A DNA stretch of 19,111 bases from Rhodanobacteraceae bacterium (GCA_025924775.1 JAICHS010000014.1:1-19111), one strand, 5' to 3'; numbered from the stretch's first letter, positions 1 through 7,310 are shown. Numbers and translations: made by a program. The notes: generated by a model not told the origin, from the sequence alone.

Positions 1-740
1 AGTACGCGACCGTCGCCGTTCACGGCGAGCAGCGCTTCGTGCAGCAGGCCGACGAACTCCGGCCGGCTGTGGAAGCGCAGGATCCACGAGTCGCGGAACT
101 CCGCGAGAAACTGGCAACGCGAAATCAGGCTGGCCGACATGCTGACCAGCGCCACGGTATGGCGCTGGATTTCGCGGGTGTCGGCGCTGTTGACCGATGA
201 GGTGTCCAGCACGCCGAGCAGCTTGCCGTGCGCGTCCAGGATGGGTGCGCTGGAACAGGACAGCGGCACGTTGTAGTCGCGGAAGTGCTCGTCGCGATGC
301 ACGGTGATCGCGCTGCCTTCGGCCAGGCACGTGCCGATGCCGTTGGTACCCTCGTGGCGTTCGTCCCAGCGCGCGCCCAGCCACAGGCCGGCGTGCTGGA
401 ATTCGCGCTTCAAGGTGGGGTCCAGGATGGTACTGAGGATGGTGCCTTCGCCGTTCGACAGGATGACCGCGTAGCCGGTTCCGGCGATCAGGTCGTACAG
501 GTTTTCCATTTCGCAGCGCGCAACGTTCAGCAGGCCGCCCAGTTCCTGCTGGCGTTCGCGCACGCCGTTTGCCGGCAGCACCACGGTGTCACGCCGGGTT
601 TGCGGCTGGATGCCGAACTCCTGCACGCAGCGGTTCCAGGAACGGTGGATGTGTGGAACCAGCGCCTCGACGCCGCGTCGCGCCAGCAAGGCGCGGACCG
701 CCCGCGACGTGCGTGGTGCTGAGAGTATGGAATCGGTCAT
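1..740 (-). CDS. AcoR-type sigma-54-dependent transcriptional activator, N-terminal part (cut by window edge)
   Basis: The first 246 residues are visible; the C-terminal part lies beyond base 1. It begins ATG at 740, preceded by a strong Shine-Dalgarno GGAGG seven bases upstream. Residues 33-38 read RSWNRC and residues 131-138 read GTNGIGTC, both hallmarks of the AcoR/DhaR-type regulators, whose N-terminal GAF-like sensor spans about residues 75-205 here. In that family the sensor is followed by an AAA+ domain contacting sigma-54 RNA polymerase and a Fis-type helix-turn-helix; neither is inside the window, so activator function is inferred from the N-terminus. The ligand is unknown. It lies downstream of the AhpD-like gene on the same strand, separated by a hairpin. 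Codon use matches its neighbours. Confidence 0.9.
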   Translation of the reverse strand, partial: MTDSILSAPRTSRAVRALLARRGVEALVPHIHRSWNRCVQEFGIQPQTRRDTVVLPANGVRERQQELGGLLNVARCEMENLYDLIAGTGYAVILSNGEGTILSTILDPTLKREFQHAGLWLGARWDERHEGTNGIGTCLAEGSAITVHRDEHFRDYNVPLSCSSAPILDAHGKLLGVLDTSSVNSADTREIQRHTVALVSMSASLISRCQFLAEFRDSWILRFHSRPEFVGLLHEALLAVNGDGRV

Positions 741-808
741 GCCCCGTCCTCCGATTCTGCTGCCAGAGCTCGGCCAGTGTGGGCCCAATCAGCGCGCAAT
801 GCAAACCG

Positions 809-830
809 GCGCGGGCGGCATCGCCCGCGC
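809..830 (-). terminator. Terminator-like hairpin between AhpD-like gene and AcoR-type gene
   Basis: A perfect 9-bp inverted repeat, GCGCGGGCG and CGCCCGCGC, encloses a 4-base loop. It begins 12 bases beyond the stop of the AhpD-like gene. Read on the minus strand it is followed by CGGTTTGCATT, a poor T-rich tail. A rho-independent terminator for the AhpD-like gene is plausible but the tail is weak. Confidence 0.4.
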
Positions 831-841
831 TCACACACGGG

Positions 842-1312
842 TCACTTTTTGGCGTATTGACCTGGCTGGTAGTGGCCCGGCTCCGAGCGAAACGGGATTG
901 CGAGCCGGTTCCAGCCGTTGATCGCGATGACCGCAAGCGACAGGTCCGCGAGTTCCTTTTCAGTGAACTGCTTGCGGACTTCCGCGTACAACGCGTCGGG
1001 CACGTCCCTGGTTTGGGAGATGCACGTCAGTGCCTCGGTCCACGCCAGCGCCGCGCGTTCGCGCTCACTGTAGAACGGGGCTTCGCGCCATGCATTCAGA
1101 AGATACAGGCGCTGCTCGGTTTCACCCGCGGCGCGCGCATCCTTGGAGTGCATGTCGAGGCAATACGCGCAGCCATTCAATTGCGAGGCGCGCATTTTCA
1201 CCAGTTCCAGCAGGGGGTGCTCCAGGCCGGAATTCTCGACGTATTCCTGCAGCTGCCGCATGGCCTTGAAGCCTTCGGGCGCCGCCTTGGTGTAATTCAT
1301 CCGTGCTGTCAT
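842..1312 (-). CDS. Carboxymuconolactone decarboxylase / AhpD-like family protein
   Basis: 156 residues, a usual length for single-domain proteins of this all-helical family. Residues 41-55 hold the AhpD core with C48, C51 and H55 (C-x2-C-x3-H), preceded by E36. In AhpD this Cys pair and His give alkylhydroperoxidase or disulfide reductase activity, so a cytoplasmic peroxide or thiol-linked role is likely, although substrates of most members are unknown. The ATG at 1312 is preferred because GAGGAG lies nine bases upstream; a TTG eight codons further up is the alternative and would swallow that ribosome site. It sits 136 bases after the glutathione transferase gene on the same strand and ahead of the AcoR-type regulator. 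No frameshift or missing key residue is seen. Confidence 0.93.
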   Translation of the reverse strand: MTARMNYTKAAPEGFKAMRQLQEYVENSGLEHPLLELVKMRASQLNGCAYCLDMHSKDARAAGETEQRLYLLNAWREAPFYSERERAALAWTEALTCISQTRDVPDALYAEVRKQFTEKELADLSLAVIAINGWNRLAIPFRSEPGHYQPGQYAKK

Positions 1313-1448
1313 GTTGTATGTCTCCTCGTTATGCAAGCTGTTGTGAAAAGTCAGGCCATGGAAGGCCGTTCTGGTGCGAGTGGCTTGTGGCGCTGAAGTT
1401 TCCAGGGTCGATCATCAACGCGGCGTTCATGGACGAACGCAATCCCGC

Positions 1449-2099
1449 TCATCCCCTGACGCCGCCCGGCTTGCATGCCGGGTGCAGGCTCGCGCGAGCC
1501 GACGGGCGTGCGGCGATGCGTGTGAACCAGGGTGCGAGGTTGCGCAGGCCGCGATTGAACGGCTGGCCGACGGAGTCGGCGAAATCGAGCCATGTATACA
1601 ACCAGATGTCTGCGATGGTGAACCTGTCGCCTGCAAGGAACCCATGGCCATCCAGCATTCCATCGAGCCATGAAATGCGGTCTTGCGCGATACGCTTCAA
1701 GCCCGCGGCGGCGTCCGGCGCGACCGGAATGCGGCCCTGGAATCGCGCCAGCCCCTCGGCGTAGTGGTAGGCGTTGTGGATGTTCTCGGTGATGTTGAGT
1801 TCGCAACGCCGCTGCCACTGACGGGTTGCGGCGCGCGCTTCGGGCGTCGTGCCGATCAGCGAAGGATCGGGGTGCAGCTCTTCCAGGTATTCCATGATCG
1901 CGACGGATTCCGCGATGCAGGTACCGTCATCCAGCACCAGCGCCGGCGTTTGGCCAGCCGGGTTGCACGCAAGGTAGGTCGGCTGGCGGTTCTCGCCGGC
2001 GAACACGTCCACCTGCCGCGTCGGCAGCACCAAGCCCTTTTCCGCAAGGTACATCCGCAACGAGCGCGGGGCGGGGCTGAGCGCGTCGAGCAGCACCAT
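1449..2099 (-). CDS. Glutathione S-transferase family protein
   Basis: 216 residues, normal for a soluble bacterial GST. The N-terminal thioredoxin-like half (about 1-80) carries the glutathione-site pattern around NPAGQTPALVLDDG followed by ES-x-AI-x-YLEE. The C-terminal helical half contains FTIADIW near residue 160, the usual structural motif of the second domain. Such enzymes conjugate glutathione to electrophiles or act as thiol transferases in the cytoplasm; the class and substrate cannot be read from the sequence. The ATG at 2099 lies nine bases after the stop of the cysteine synthase-like gene, so the two are almost certainly co-transcribed, and the Shine-Dalgarno site is weak, which fits coupled translation. 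Confidence 0.93.
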   Translation of the reverse strand: MVLLDALSPAPRSLRMYLAEKGLVLPTRQVDVFAGENRQPTYLACNPAGQTPALVLDDGTCIAESVAIMEYLEELHPDPSLIGTTPEARAATRQWQRRCELNITENIHNAYHYAEGLARFQGRIPVAPDAAAGLKRIAQDRISWLDGMLDGHGFLAGDRFTIADIWLYTWLDFADSVGQPFNRGLRNLAPWFTRIAARPSARASLHPACKPGGVRG

Positions 2100-2108
2100 T
2101 GGCGTTGC

Positions 2109-3059
2109 TCAGTGGAATGGCACCGGAGTGTCGGTGCCGGGTGCCGGGTGCATGAAAAAGTCATGCAGGTATTTTTCGCCCTCGTCGTCGAGGATCGTCA
2201 CGACGGTCTTGATTTCGGGGAATTGTTCGCGGATGCGCTGCGCGGCGATCAGGTGGGCGCCGGAACTCGGCCCGCAGAACAAACCGCGCGTACGCGCGAG
2301 CTTGCGCATCTCGGCGACCGCCTCGGTACTTGCAACCGCGGTGGTGTCGCGCACGAGCTCGCGATGGTGCGCGAAGATGCCGGGCACGAAGCCGTCCGAG
2401 ATGCCCTCGATCTGGTGCAGCGCCACTTCGCCGCACAGGATCGTGCGCGATTCCGAGGGTTCCATCGCGAACAGCCGTACGTTCGGGTTGACCTTGCGGA
2501 AGGCCTGGCCGACGCCGATCAGGGTGCCGCCGGTGCCGACGCCGTGCACGAACGCATCCGGCACGCGGCCGTCCGGCAGTTGCGCCAGGATTTCCGGCCC
2601 CAGCAGCTCGCGGTTCTCGTCCACGTTCCATTCGTTCTCGAATTGGCCGGGGAAGAAAAAGCCCGGCTGGCGGCCGAGTTCGCGCGCGCGTTCCAGCGCA
2701 TCGTTGACGTGGAAGGTGCCGACGAACAGCACCTCGGCGCCGTACGCCCGCGAAATCGCAACTCGCTCGGAGGATAATCCCTCCGGCATCACCACGATCA
2801 TCTTGTAGCCCTTGACCGCGGCCACCATCGAGAACGCGTTGCCGGTGTTGCCACTGGTAGCTTCGACGATGGTGTCGCCGGGTTTCAACTGGCCCGACTG
2901 CTCGGCGCGTTCGACGATGTACTTGGCGATGCGCGCCTTGATGGAGCCGGATGGATTCAGGAATTCGCACTTGGCGAACACACCGTCGATTTCCAGCAGC
3001 GGCGTATCGCCCACGGCATCAAGGATGTTGGAGGAAAGGCCGGTGTAACGGGTTGCCAT
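2109..3059 (-). CDS. PLP-dependent cysteine synthase family protein
   Basis: 316 residues of the fold-type II PLP family (CysK/CysM/CBS group). The PLP lysine is K41 in SGSIKARIA; the substrate loop TSGNTGN is at 68-74; the phosphate-binding GVGTGGT is at 173-179; and SSG at 265-267 lies by the pyridine nitrogen. O-acetylserine sulfhydrylase-type activity is likely, making cysteine from acetylserine and sulfide. The usual D after the lysine is A here and the segment before it is shorter than in CysK, so a related beta-replacement reaction is possible. The ATG at 3059 has GGAG eight bases upstream; a longer in-frame extension to 3782 is an artefact because it reads through the divergent promoter region and the catalase gene. 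It heads the unit with the GST gene, suggesting cysteine or glutathione supply. Confidence 0.92.
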   Translation of the reverse strand: MATRYTGLSSNILDAVGDTPLLEIDGVFAKCEFLNPSGSIKARIAKYIVERAEQSGQLKPGDTIVEATSGNTGNAFSMVAAVKGYKMIVVMPEGLSSERVAISRAYGAEVLFVGTFHVNDALERARELGRQPGFFFPGQFENEWNVDENRELLGPEILAQLPDGRVPDAFVHGVGTGGTLIGVGQAFRKVNPNVRLFAMEPSESRTILCGEVALHQIEGISDGFVPGIFAHHRELVRDTTAVASTEAVAEMRKLARTRGLFCGPSSGAHLIAAQRIREQFPEIKTVVTILDDEGEKYLHDFFMHPAPGTDTPVPFH

Positions 3060-3233
3060 GTACGCGACTCCAGTTGTCAGCTGCCCAGTGTCATCCACAT
3101 TCCGGTTGCCGCGGCTGATCCAAGTCAGTTTACGCCGTGCGCATGGCGTGAGCCCGGCGAACGAGGGTGCGGTGACGATGCGTTCACGGCCCGCGCTGCA
3201 GACTTCACGGTTGACGATCGGGAGTACCAGTCG
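3060..3233. promoter_or_regulatory. Divergent intergenic region between cysteine synthase-like and catalase-related genes
   Basis: This 174-base gap separates two divergent starts and must carry both promoters. I see a ribosome site for each gene (GGAG before 3059 on the minus strand, GGGAG before 3234 on the plus strand) but no convincing -35/-10 pair on either strand and no clear operator palindrome. Confidence 0.4.
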
Positions 3234-4331
3234 GTGCGGGTTGTGCGGTGTGCGAACGCGGATGCGTGGACGCAGCTGTCGCGCGGTGCGCTGGCGGGCG
3301 TGGCGCTGGCGGCGGCGATGGTGGGCAGCGGAGCTGTGCAGGCGGCCCCGCCCGCTGCGGCCGCGCAACCCACCGCCCGCCAGGTCGTCGACCAGTTCCA
3401 GCGCAACGAGGGCGTGTTCCGCGGCTATCGCCGCAACCACGCCAGGGGCGTGTGCGTATCCGGCCGGTTCGAAAGCAGCGGTGACGCCGCGCGGTATTCG
3501 GTGGCCGGGGTATTTGGGCCCAGGCAACGCAGCGCGGTGATCGGGCGTCTTTCCATTCCGGGTACCAGCCCGTACGCATGGGACGACGGCACCCCGATTC
3601 GCGGGATGGCGCTGCAGCTGACGTCCGCGGATGGCCAGCAATGGCGTACCGCGATGAACGCGGTGCCGGCGTTTCCGGTGGCAACGCCGGCGGCCGACTA
3701 CGAATTCATGCGGCTGCAGCAACCCGACCCCGCAACCGGCGATCCCGATCCGAAACCGTTGGCGGCGTTCTTTGCCACGCATCCGCGCGCCAACGCGTTC
3801 CGGATCTGGGATCAGACCACGCCGCCATCAGCCAGCTACGCCACCGAGCGCTACAACAGCCTGGATGCCTTCTATCTCGTCGATGCGCACGGCCGCAAAC
3901 GCGCGGTGCGTTGGAGCATGTTGCCGCTGGCACGCGACGACGCCCGCCGTGCGCCGCCCGCTGCGCCGGATTTCCTCGACACCGACCTGGCCCGGCGCCT
4001 GGCCCATGGCCCGGTGCGCTGGCGGCTGTCCATCACGTTCGCGAATCCGGGCGATCCGGTGAACGATGCCTCGCGCGCGTGGCACGGCCCGCACCGGCAG
4101 GTCATCGCGGGCACCTTGGTGATCGATGCGATGCAGGCACAGGCGCGTGGCGCCTGCCGCGACATCAACTTCAATCCGCTGGTGTTGCCGAGGGGTATCG
4201 AGCCGTCGAACGACCCGTTGCTGAAGTTCCGGGCCGACGTTTATGCAGAGTCACACCGGCGCCGCGTCCGCGAACAGCACGATCCAAGCGCCACCGAAAA
4301 ACCGACAGGCGCGACGCAACGGGGGCACTAA
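3234..4331 (+). CDS. Secreted catalase-related (SrpA-like) heme peroxidase
   Basis: 365 residues, the size of the small catalase-related peroxidases rather than full catalases (about 480 or more). The N-terminus has a signal peptide ending near AVQA (residue 38), so it should act in the periplasm. H69 in NHARGVCVSG is the expected distal heme histidine, the block YNSLDAFYLVDAHGRKRAVRW is the conserved family core, and Y337 in RADVY near the C-terminus is the expected proximal heme tyrosine. These proteins reduce peroxides using organic donors and have low catalase activity. The start is GTG at 3234 with GGGAG nine bases upstream. It is divergent from the cysteine synthase-like gene. The last 25 or so residues are charged and look disordered. 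Confidence 0.9.
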   Translation: MRVVRCANADAWTQLSRGALAGVALAAAMVGSGAVQAAPPAAAAQPTARQVVDQFQRNEGVFRGYRRNHARGVCVSGRFESSGDAARYSVAGVFGPRQRSAVIGRLSIPGTSPYAWDDGTPIRGMALQLTSADGQQWRTAMNAVPAFPVATPAADYEFMRLQQPDPATGDPDPKPLAAFFATHPRANAFRIWDQTTPPSASYATERYNSLDAFYLVDAHGRKRAVRWSMLPLARDDARRAPPAAPDFLDTDLARRLAHGPVRWRLSITFANPGDPVNDASRAWHGPHRQVIAGTLVIDAMQAQARGACRDINFNPLVLPRGIEPSNDPLLKFRADVYAESHRRRVREQHDPSATEKPTGATQRGH

Positions 4332-4396
4332 GCGCGCAGCGCGACGCCACTGATGCAGCCGTGGCCGCATCGATGGCGTGCGAAGGCGCAGTCATC

Positions 4397-4828
4397 TCAC
4401 CAGGAGTAGCCGCCGCTGGCCTTTTGCGCCGGCGTCGCTTGCAGCGACGCGGCCGCCTTGGCGGCGCTTGCCTGCGCAGCCTTCAGGTCGCTTGCCTTGA
4501 CGCCGGTTTCGGCGTCGGTCAACGCGGCCTGCAGCTTGGTGTGCAATGCAGCGTCACTGGCGGAATCCGGAATCGCGCCGTTGCCCTGACCCTTGCAGGG
4601 ATCGCCGGCCTTGGTGTCGAAACCCGTACCGTTGGGGCCGACCAGGCAATTGATGACGTGGTGCAGGTGGGTCTGTGCCATTGCGACCGTGGTGGCGCTT
4701 TGCGCCATCATGGCGTGCGCATGCGCGGTGTTGACCTCATCCTGCGCCGAGTGGGTCTGCGCCACCGCCGCGAGCGCAAATCCACCCGCCAGCATGCCCG
4801 TGATACCGACTACCAGCAGCTTGTTCAT
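4397..4828 (-). CDS. Small secreted protein of unknown function with His/Met/Cys cluster
   Basis: 143 residues. A signal peptide (1-23, ending AAVA) predicts export. The mature part is helical and unusually rich in potential metal ligands: H26, H36, H38, M40, M41, M50, H54, H56 and H57, then C61 and C78. The C-terminal third is an Ala/Lys-rich helix. I do not recognise a named family. The ATG at 4828 has GGAGG five bases upstream, so this is a real, well-translated gene. It follows the multicopper oxidase on the same strand after 99 bases and is convergent with the catalase-related gene. Metal binding, perhaps as a partner of the oxidase, is inference from composition and context. Confidence 0.85.
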   Translation of the reverse strand: MNKLLVVGITGMLAGGFALAAVAQTHSAQDEVNTAHAHAMMAQSATTVAMAQTHLHHVINCLVGPNGTGFDTKAGDPCKGQGNGAIPDSASDAALHTKLQAALTDAETGVKASDLKAAQASAAKAAASLQATPAQKASGGYSW

Positions 4829-4902
4829 CGCCGCCTCCGACCGTGTGTGGAAGCCCCCAGCGTACGCGCTGGAATGTAATCGGCACGTGTAGCGAAGATG
4901 GC

Positions 4903-4920
4903 CGTCGGCGCGCGCCGGCG
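4903..4920 (-). terminator. GC-rich hairpin after the multicopper oxidase gene
   Basis: A self-complementary stretch with core CGGCGCGCGCCG (4906-4917), extended to 9 paired positions per side with one G:T pair. It starts eight bases beyond the oxidase stop codon on the minus strand and is followed there by CCATCTT, a weak T-rich tail. It could be a partial terminator between the oxidase gene and the small secreted protein gene. Confidence 0.3.
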
Positions 4921-4927
4921 CCCCGTG

Positions 4928-6415
4928 TCAGACGGTTTCGAACAACGCCATGAAGCCGTAGTCCATGTGCTGCTGCATGTGGCAGTGGAACAGCGTGAGG
5001 CCCGGCAGGTCGGCGGTGAAATCCACCTCGGTGGTCTGGAAGGGCGGTACCAGCACGACGTCCTTCAGTACGCCGGCAGTGGGCTTGCCGTGCACGCGGG
5101 TGATCTCGAAACTGTGGCGGTGCAGGTGCAGCGGGTGGATGTCGCCGGAAGCGTTGCGGAAGCGCAGCCGGTAGCGTTTGCCCCGCCGCAGCTTGCGCGT
5201 CACCGGCATCGCCTTCCAGTCGTAGGGAACCCCGTTGACCGCGTACACGTCGAAACCTTCCTCGCCGCTTTGGCGCGGCGTGAACACCATGTCGATCACT
5301 TCGTCGGGCCGGGCGGGTTTGCGCCGTGGATCGGCAAACAGGCGGTAATCCCACATGAATTTCGGCGGTGCCTGCCACTGCAGCTTGCCGCTGGCCCCGG
5401 CGTATTCGACCACGATCCCCATGCCGCCTTCGCGGTCATCGTCAAGGGTGTCGCCGAGCACCCACACGCCGGGGTGGTTCATCTCGACGATCGCGGACAC
5501 ACGCTCGGCGGTGCCGATCCACAGCACCGGCACCGCGGCTGGGTGCGGCACGGGATTGCCATCCAGCGCGACGACCTTGAAGGTGTGGCCGGGCAGCGCG
5601 AGGCTGCGGTTTTCGGTGGCGCTGGCGTTGACGACGTGCAGCAGCACGCGTTCGCCGCGCTTGACGCGGATCGGCTCGCCGTGGCCCAACGATTTGCCGT
5701 TGATGGCGAACGCTTCGTAGGCCAGCTCGTAGCCCGGCGGCACCTTGCCGGCGTTCGGGTCGGAATTGGCCGCGATGGTGACGAGGTCCATTTCCATGCC
5801 CGTCGGCTGCATGAACGTGGTGTCCATGTCGACCCGCGTCAGGTAGGGCATGAACTCCTTGAGCGTCAGGAACACTTCGCGGTCCCAGTTGCCGGGCTCG
5901 TTGTTCGGCTCGATGTACACCGGTCCGGCCAGGCCGGTGTACAGGCCCAGCGCCAGGTCGGCCCCGGCACGAACATGCGTGTGGTAGAAGCGCAGACCGG
6001 CGGGCCTGGGCGTGAACGCGATGCGGCGGTGGCCGTGCGCGGGAACCGGCGGCGTGTGTTCCTCGTCGGCGCCGTCGACGTCGTCGGGCAGGTACTGGCC
6101 GTGCCAGTGCACCTGCTCGTCGTGGTCGGTGTCGTTGAACACATCGACGGTGGTCGGGCGACCTTCCCTGAACCGCAGCAGGGGGCCCGGGAAGTCGCCG
6201 TTGTAGAGCGTGGTCGAAATGAACTTTTCGTCGGAAAGTTCCAGCACACCGGTGCTGATCCTGAGGCTGTGCTCGGCCTTGCCCGCAAGGTCGGCGCCCG
6301 ATGTTGCCGCCCGCGCGGCGTGTGGCATGTCGGCGGCAAGCGCGTGACCGGCGGGCAACATGCCGGCTGCCAGCGCAGACAGGCTGGCGGTTTTCAGGAA
6401 ATCGCGGCGATCCAT
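4928..6415 (-). CDS. Tat-exported three-domain multicopper oxidase (laccase-like)
   Basis: 495 residues. A twin-arginine signal (MDRRDFLK, then a hydrophobic stretch ending near ALA at 27) predicts folded export. All four copper blocks are present: HWHG at 103-106, HTH at 145-147, HPLHLH at 427-432 and HCHMQQH at 477-483, the last giving the type-1 Cys478 and its axial Met at 488 or a nearby residue. The enzyme should oxidise a phenol, metal ion (Cu+ or Fe2+ or Mn2+) or similar donor and reduce oxygen to water. It has no long Met-rich insert such as CueO carries, so a cuprous oxidase role is not proven. The ATG at 6415 has GGAG five bases upstream. A Fur-like site lies 25-43 bases upstream, and the small His/Met-rich secreted protein follows. 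Confidence 0.95.
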   Translation of the reverse strand: MDRRDFLKTASLSALAAGMLPAGHALAADMPHAARAATSGADLAGKAEHSLRISTGVLELSDEKFISTTLYNGDFPGPLLRFREGRPTTVDVFNDTDHDEQVHWHGQYLPDDVDGADEEHTPPVPAHGHRRIAFTPRPAGLRFYHTHVRAGADLALGLYTGLAGPVYIEPNNEPGNWDREVFLTLKEFMPYLTRVDMDTTFMQPTGMEMDLVTIAANSDPNAGKVPPGYELAYEAFAINGKSLGHGEPIRVKRGERVLLHVVNASATENRSLALPGHTFKVVALDGNPVPHPAAVPVLWIGTAERVSAIVEMNHPGVWVLGDTLDDDREGGMGIVVEYAGASGKLQWQAPPKFMWDYRLFADPRRKPARPDEVIDMVFTPRQSGEEGFDVYAVNGVPYDWKAMPVTRKLRRGKRYRLRFRNASGDIHPLHLHRHSFEITRVHGKPTAGVLKDVVLVPPFQTTEVDFTADLPGLTLFHCHMQQHMDYGFMALFETV

Positions 6416-6439
6416 GAAGGCTCCACTGGCAACGCAAAT

Positions 6440-6458
6440 GCGAATGATAAACGATTGC
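6440..6458 (-). promoter_or_regulatory. Possible Fur-like operator upstream of the multicopper oxidase
   Basis: The 19 bases GCGAATGATAAACGATTGC form an AT-rich island in GC-rich DNA and match the classical Fur consensus at 11 of 19 positions by my hand alignment (core AATGATAA). It is only partly palindromic. It lies 25-43 bases before the oxidase ATG, where it could overlap a promoter. Confidence 0.35.
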
Positions 6459-6496
6459 GGTCAGCGTTGCGTGGAGTTTCGTCTGGGCGTGGCGCT

Positions 6497-6522
6497 GCGC
6501 CACCGCCGCGCGGCGGCGGCGC
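6497..6522 (-). terminator. Long GC hairpin downstream of the fatty-acid hydroxylase-like gene
   Basis: Two 13-base arms, GCGCCACCGCCGC and GCGGCGGCGGCGC, are complementary except for one A:C mismatch and abut with no spacer; the inner 14 bases are a perfect palindrome. It lies 45 bases past the hydroxylase stop and before the oxidase promoter region. There is no T-run, so it could be a stable 3' end structure rather than an intrinsic terminator. Confidence 0.35.
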
Positions 6523-6567
6523 TGGCAAGCATCAGGCGCAGGGTTGGTGGCAAACCCCGGTGCGGGG

Positions 6568-7224
6568 TCAGGCCTTGCCGGCGTGCGGGTGCGGCTTGCG
6601 CGGGTAATGCGTACCCAGCAGCACATCCCACAATGCGGTGGTCACGCCGAAGTTGGATTCGGGGTGGTAGTGGTGGATGTTGTGGAAGCCGGCCCAGCGA
6701 CGCAGCAGCGGACTCTTGAAGCGGTGCACGTGAATGACCACGTGACTCAGCCCGTAGGCCGCGTAACCCGCCGCGATCGCACCCGCCAGCAGCAGTGCAT
6801 AACCAGGCGCAATGACTAGCGCGAACAGCGCGGCCAGGATGCACATGAGCAGCGGCGGCATGAAGAACGGCAGGGCGTCGTAGCCCAGCGGATCGACATG
6901 ATGGTGGTCGTGGCCCGCCCGGAACGGACCGGTGTTGCCATGGAACAGCCAGCGGTGCGCCGCGTATTCGAGGAAGGTGAACACGAACAACCCGCACAGC
7001 ACGGTCAGCGCCGCGAGTGCGGGCTGCATGCGCCCGTAGCGGATGCCGGCCGCGATCAGGGCAACGCTGACCAGGCTGTCCGACAGCAGTCCGGCGCGCA
7101 GGTTGAAAAGGCTGGTGGACAGGCGCGACAACGGCCGCGCAATCCATTCCAGCGGTGCGGGCAGGTGCAACGCAGGCGTGCCGGCGTTGCCGGGTGCCGC
7201 GGTAGCCTTCTGAGTGCTGGACAC
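6568..7224 (-). CDS. Fatty acid hydroxylase / sterol desaturase superfamily membrane protein
   Basis: 218 residues with about four hydrophobic spans (roughly 46-62, 68-86, 118-138 and 140-160). The di-iron histidine boxes are in place: HRWLFH at 90-95, GHDHHH at 104-109, H161/H165/H167, and HNIHHYH at 181-187 followed by PESNFGVTT. This superfamily inserts hydroxyl groups or double bonds into lipids or carotenoids at the cytoplasmic face of the membrane; the substrate here is unknown. The start is GTG at 7224: an in-frame TGA lies seven codons upstream, no other start intervenes, and AGGAG is 12 bases upstream, somewhat far. It is divergent from the DUF6491 gene and precedes the multicopper oxidase on the same strand by 152 bases. 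Confidence 0.9.
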   Translation of the reverse strand: MSSTQKATAAPGNAGTPALHLPAPLEWIARPLSRLSTSLFNLRAGLLSDSLVSVALIAAGIRYGRMQPALAALTVLCGLFVFTFLEYAAHRWLFHGNTGPFRAGHDHHHVDPLGYDALPFFMPPLLMCILAALFALVIAPGYALLLAGAIAAGYAAYGLSHVVIHVHRFKSPLLRRWAGFHNIHHYHPESNFGVTTALWDVLLGTHYPRKPHPHAGKA

Positions 7225-7271
7225 AGTCCGACGCTGCTCCTGTCAGATGCGGCGGTCACGTAACCAACGGC

Positions 7272-7310
7272 CAGTGGAATCCCACTGCCGCACCGCGCTG
7301 CAAGTATAGT
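7272..7310 (+). promoter_or_regulatory. Candidate promoter with inverted-repeat operator before the DUF6491 gene
   Basis: TATAGT at 7305-7310 matches the -10 consensus at five of six positions, placing transcription start near 7317 and leaving a leader of about 28 bases. The expected -35 region is occupied by a perfect inverted repeat, CAGTGG-AATC-CCACTG (7272-7287), with no recognisable TTGACA. An activator- or repressor-controlled promoter is a reasonable inference; the gap is shared with the divergent hydroxylase gene. Confidence 0.4.

Noticed and set aside
1313..1448. A sigma-54 (-24/-12) promoter before the AhpD-like gene, expected from the neighbouring activator
   Set aside because: No GG-N10-GC pair with TGGCAC/TTGC context was found on the minus strand in this gap.
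1465..1482. CCCGGC-TTGCAT-GCCGGG hairpin as a terminator of the GST gene
   Set aside because: It lies inside the last codons of the GST gene and has no T-rich tail, so coding constraint explains it as well.
2109..3782. A longer (557-residue) version of the cysteine synthase-like protein
   Set aside because: The extra N-terminus crosses the divergent promoter region and is antisense to the catalase-related gene. The ATG at 3059 has a good ribosome site and matches family length.
3578..4879. A 433-codon plus-strand frame overlapping the catalase-related gene
   Set aside because: It is a shifted-frame shadow of the catalase-related gene continuing antisense through the small secreted protein gene; Arg-rich with no domain.
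4898..6607. A 569-codon plus-strand frame opposite the multicopper oxidase
   Set aside because: The minus-strand frame has all copper motifs, a Tat signal and a ribosome site; the plus frame has none of these.
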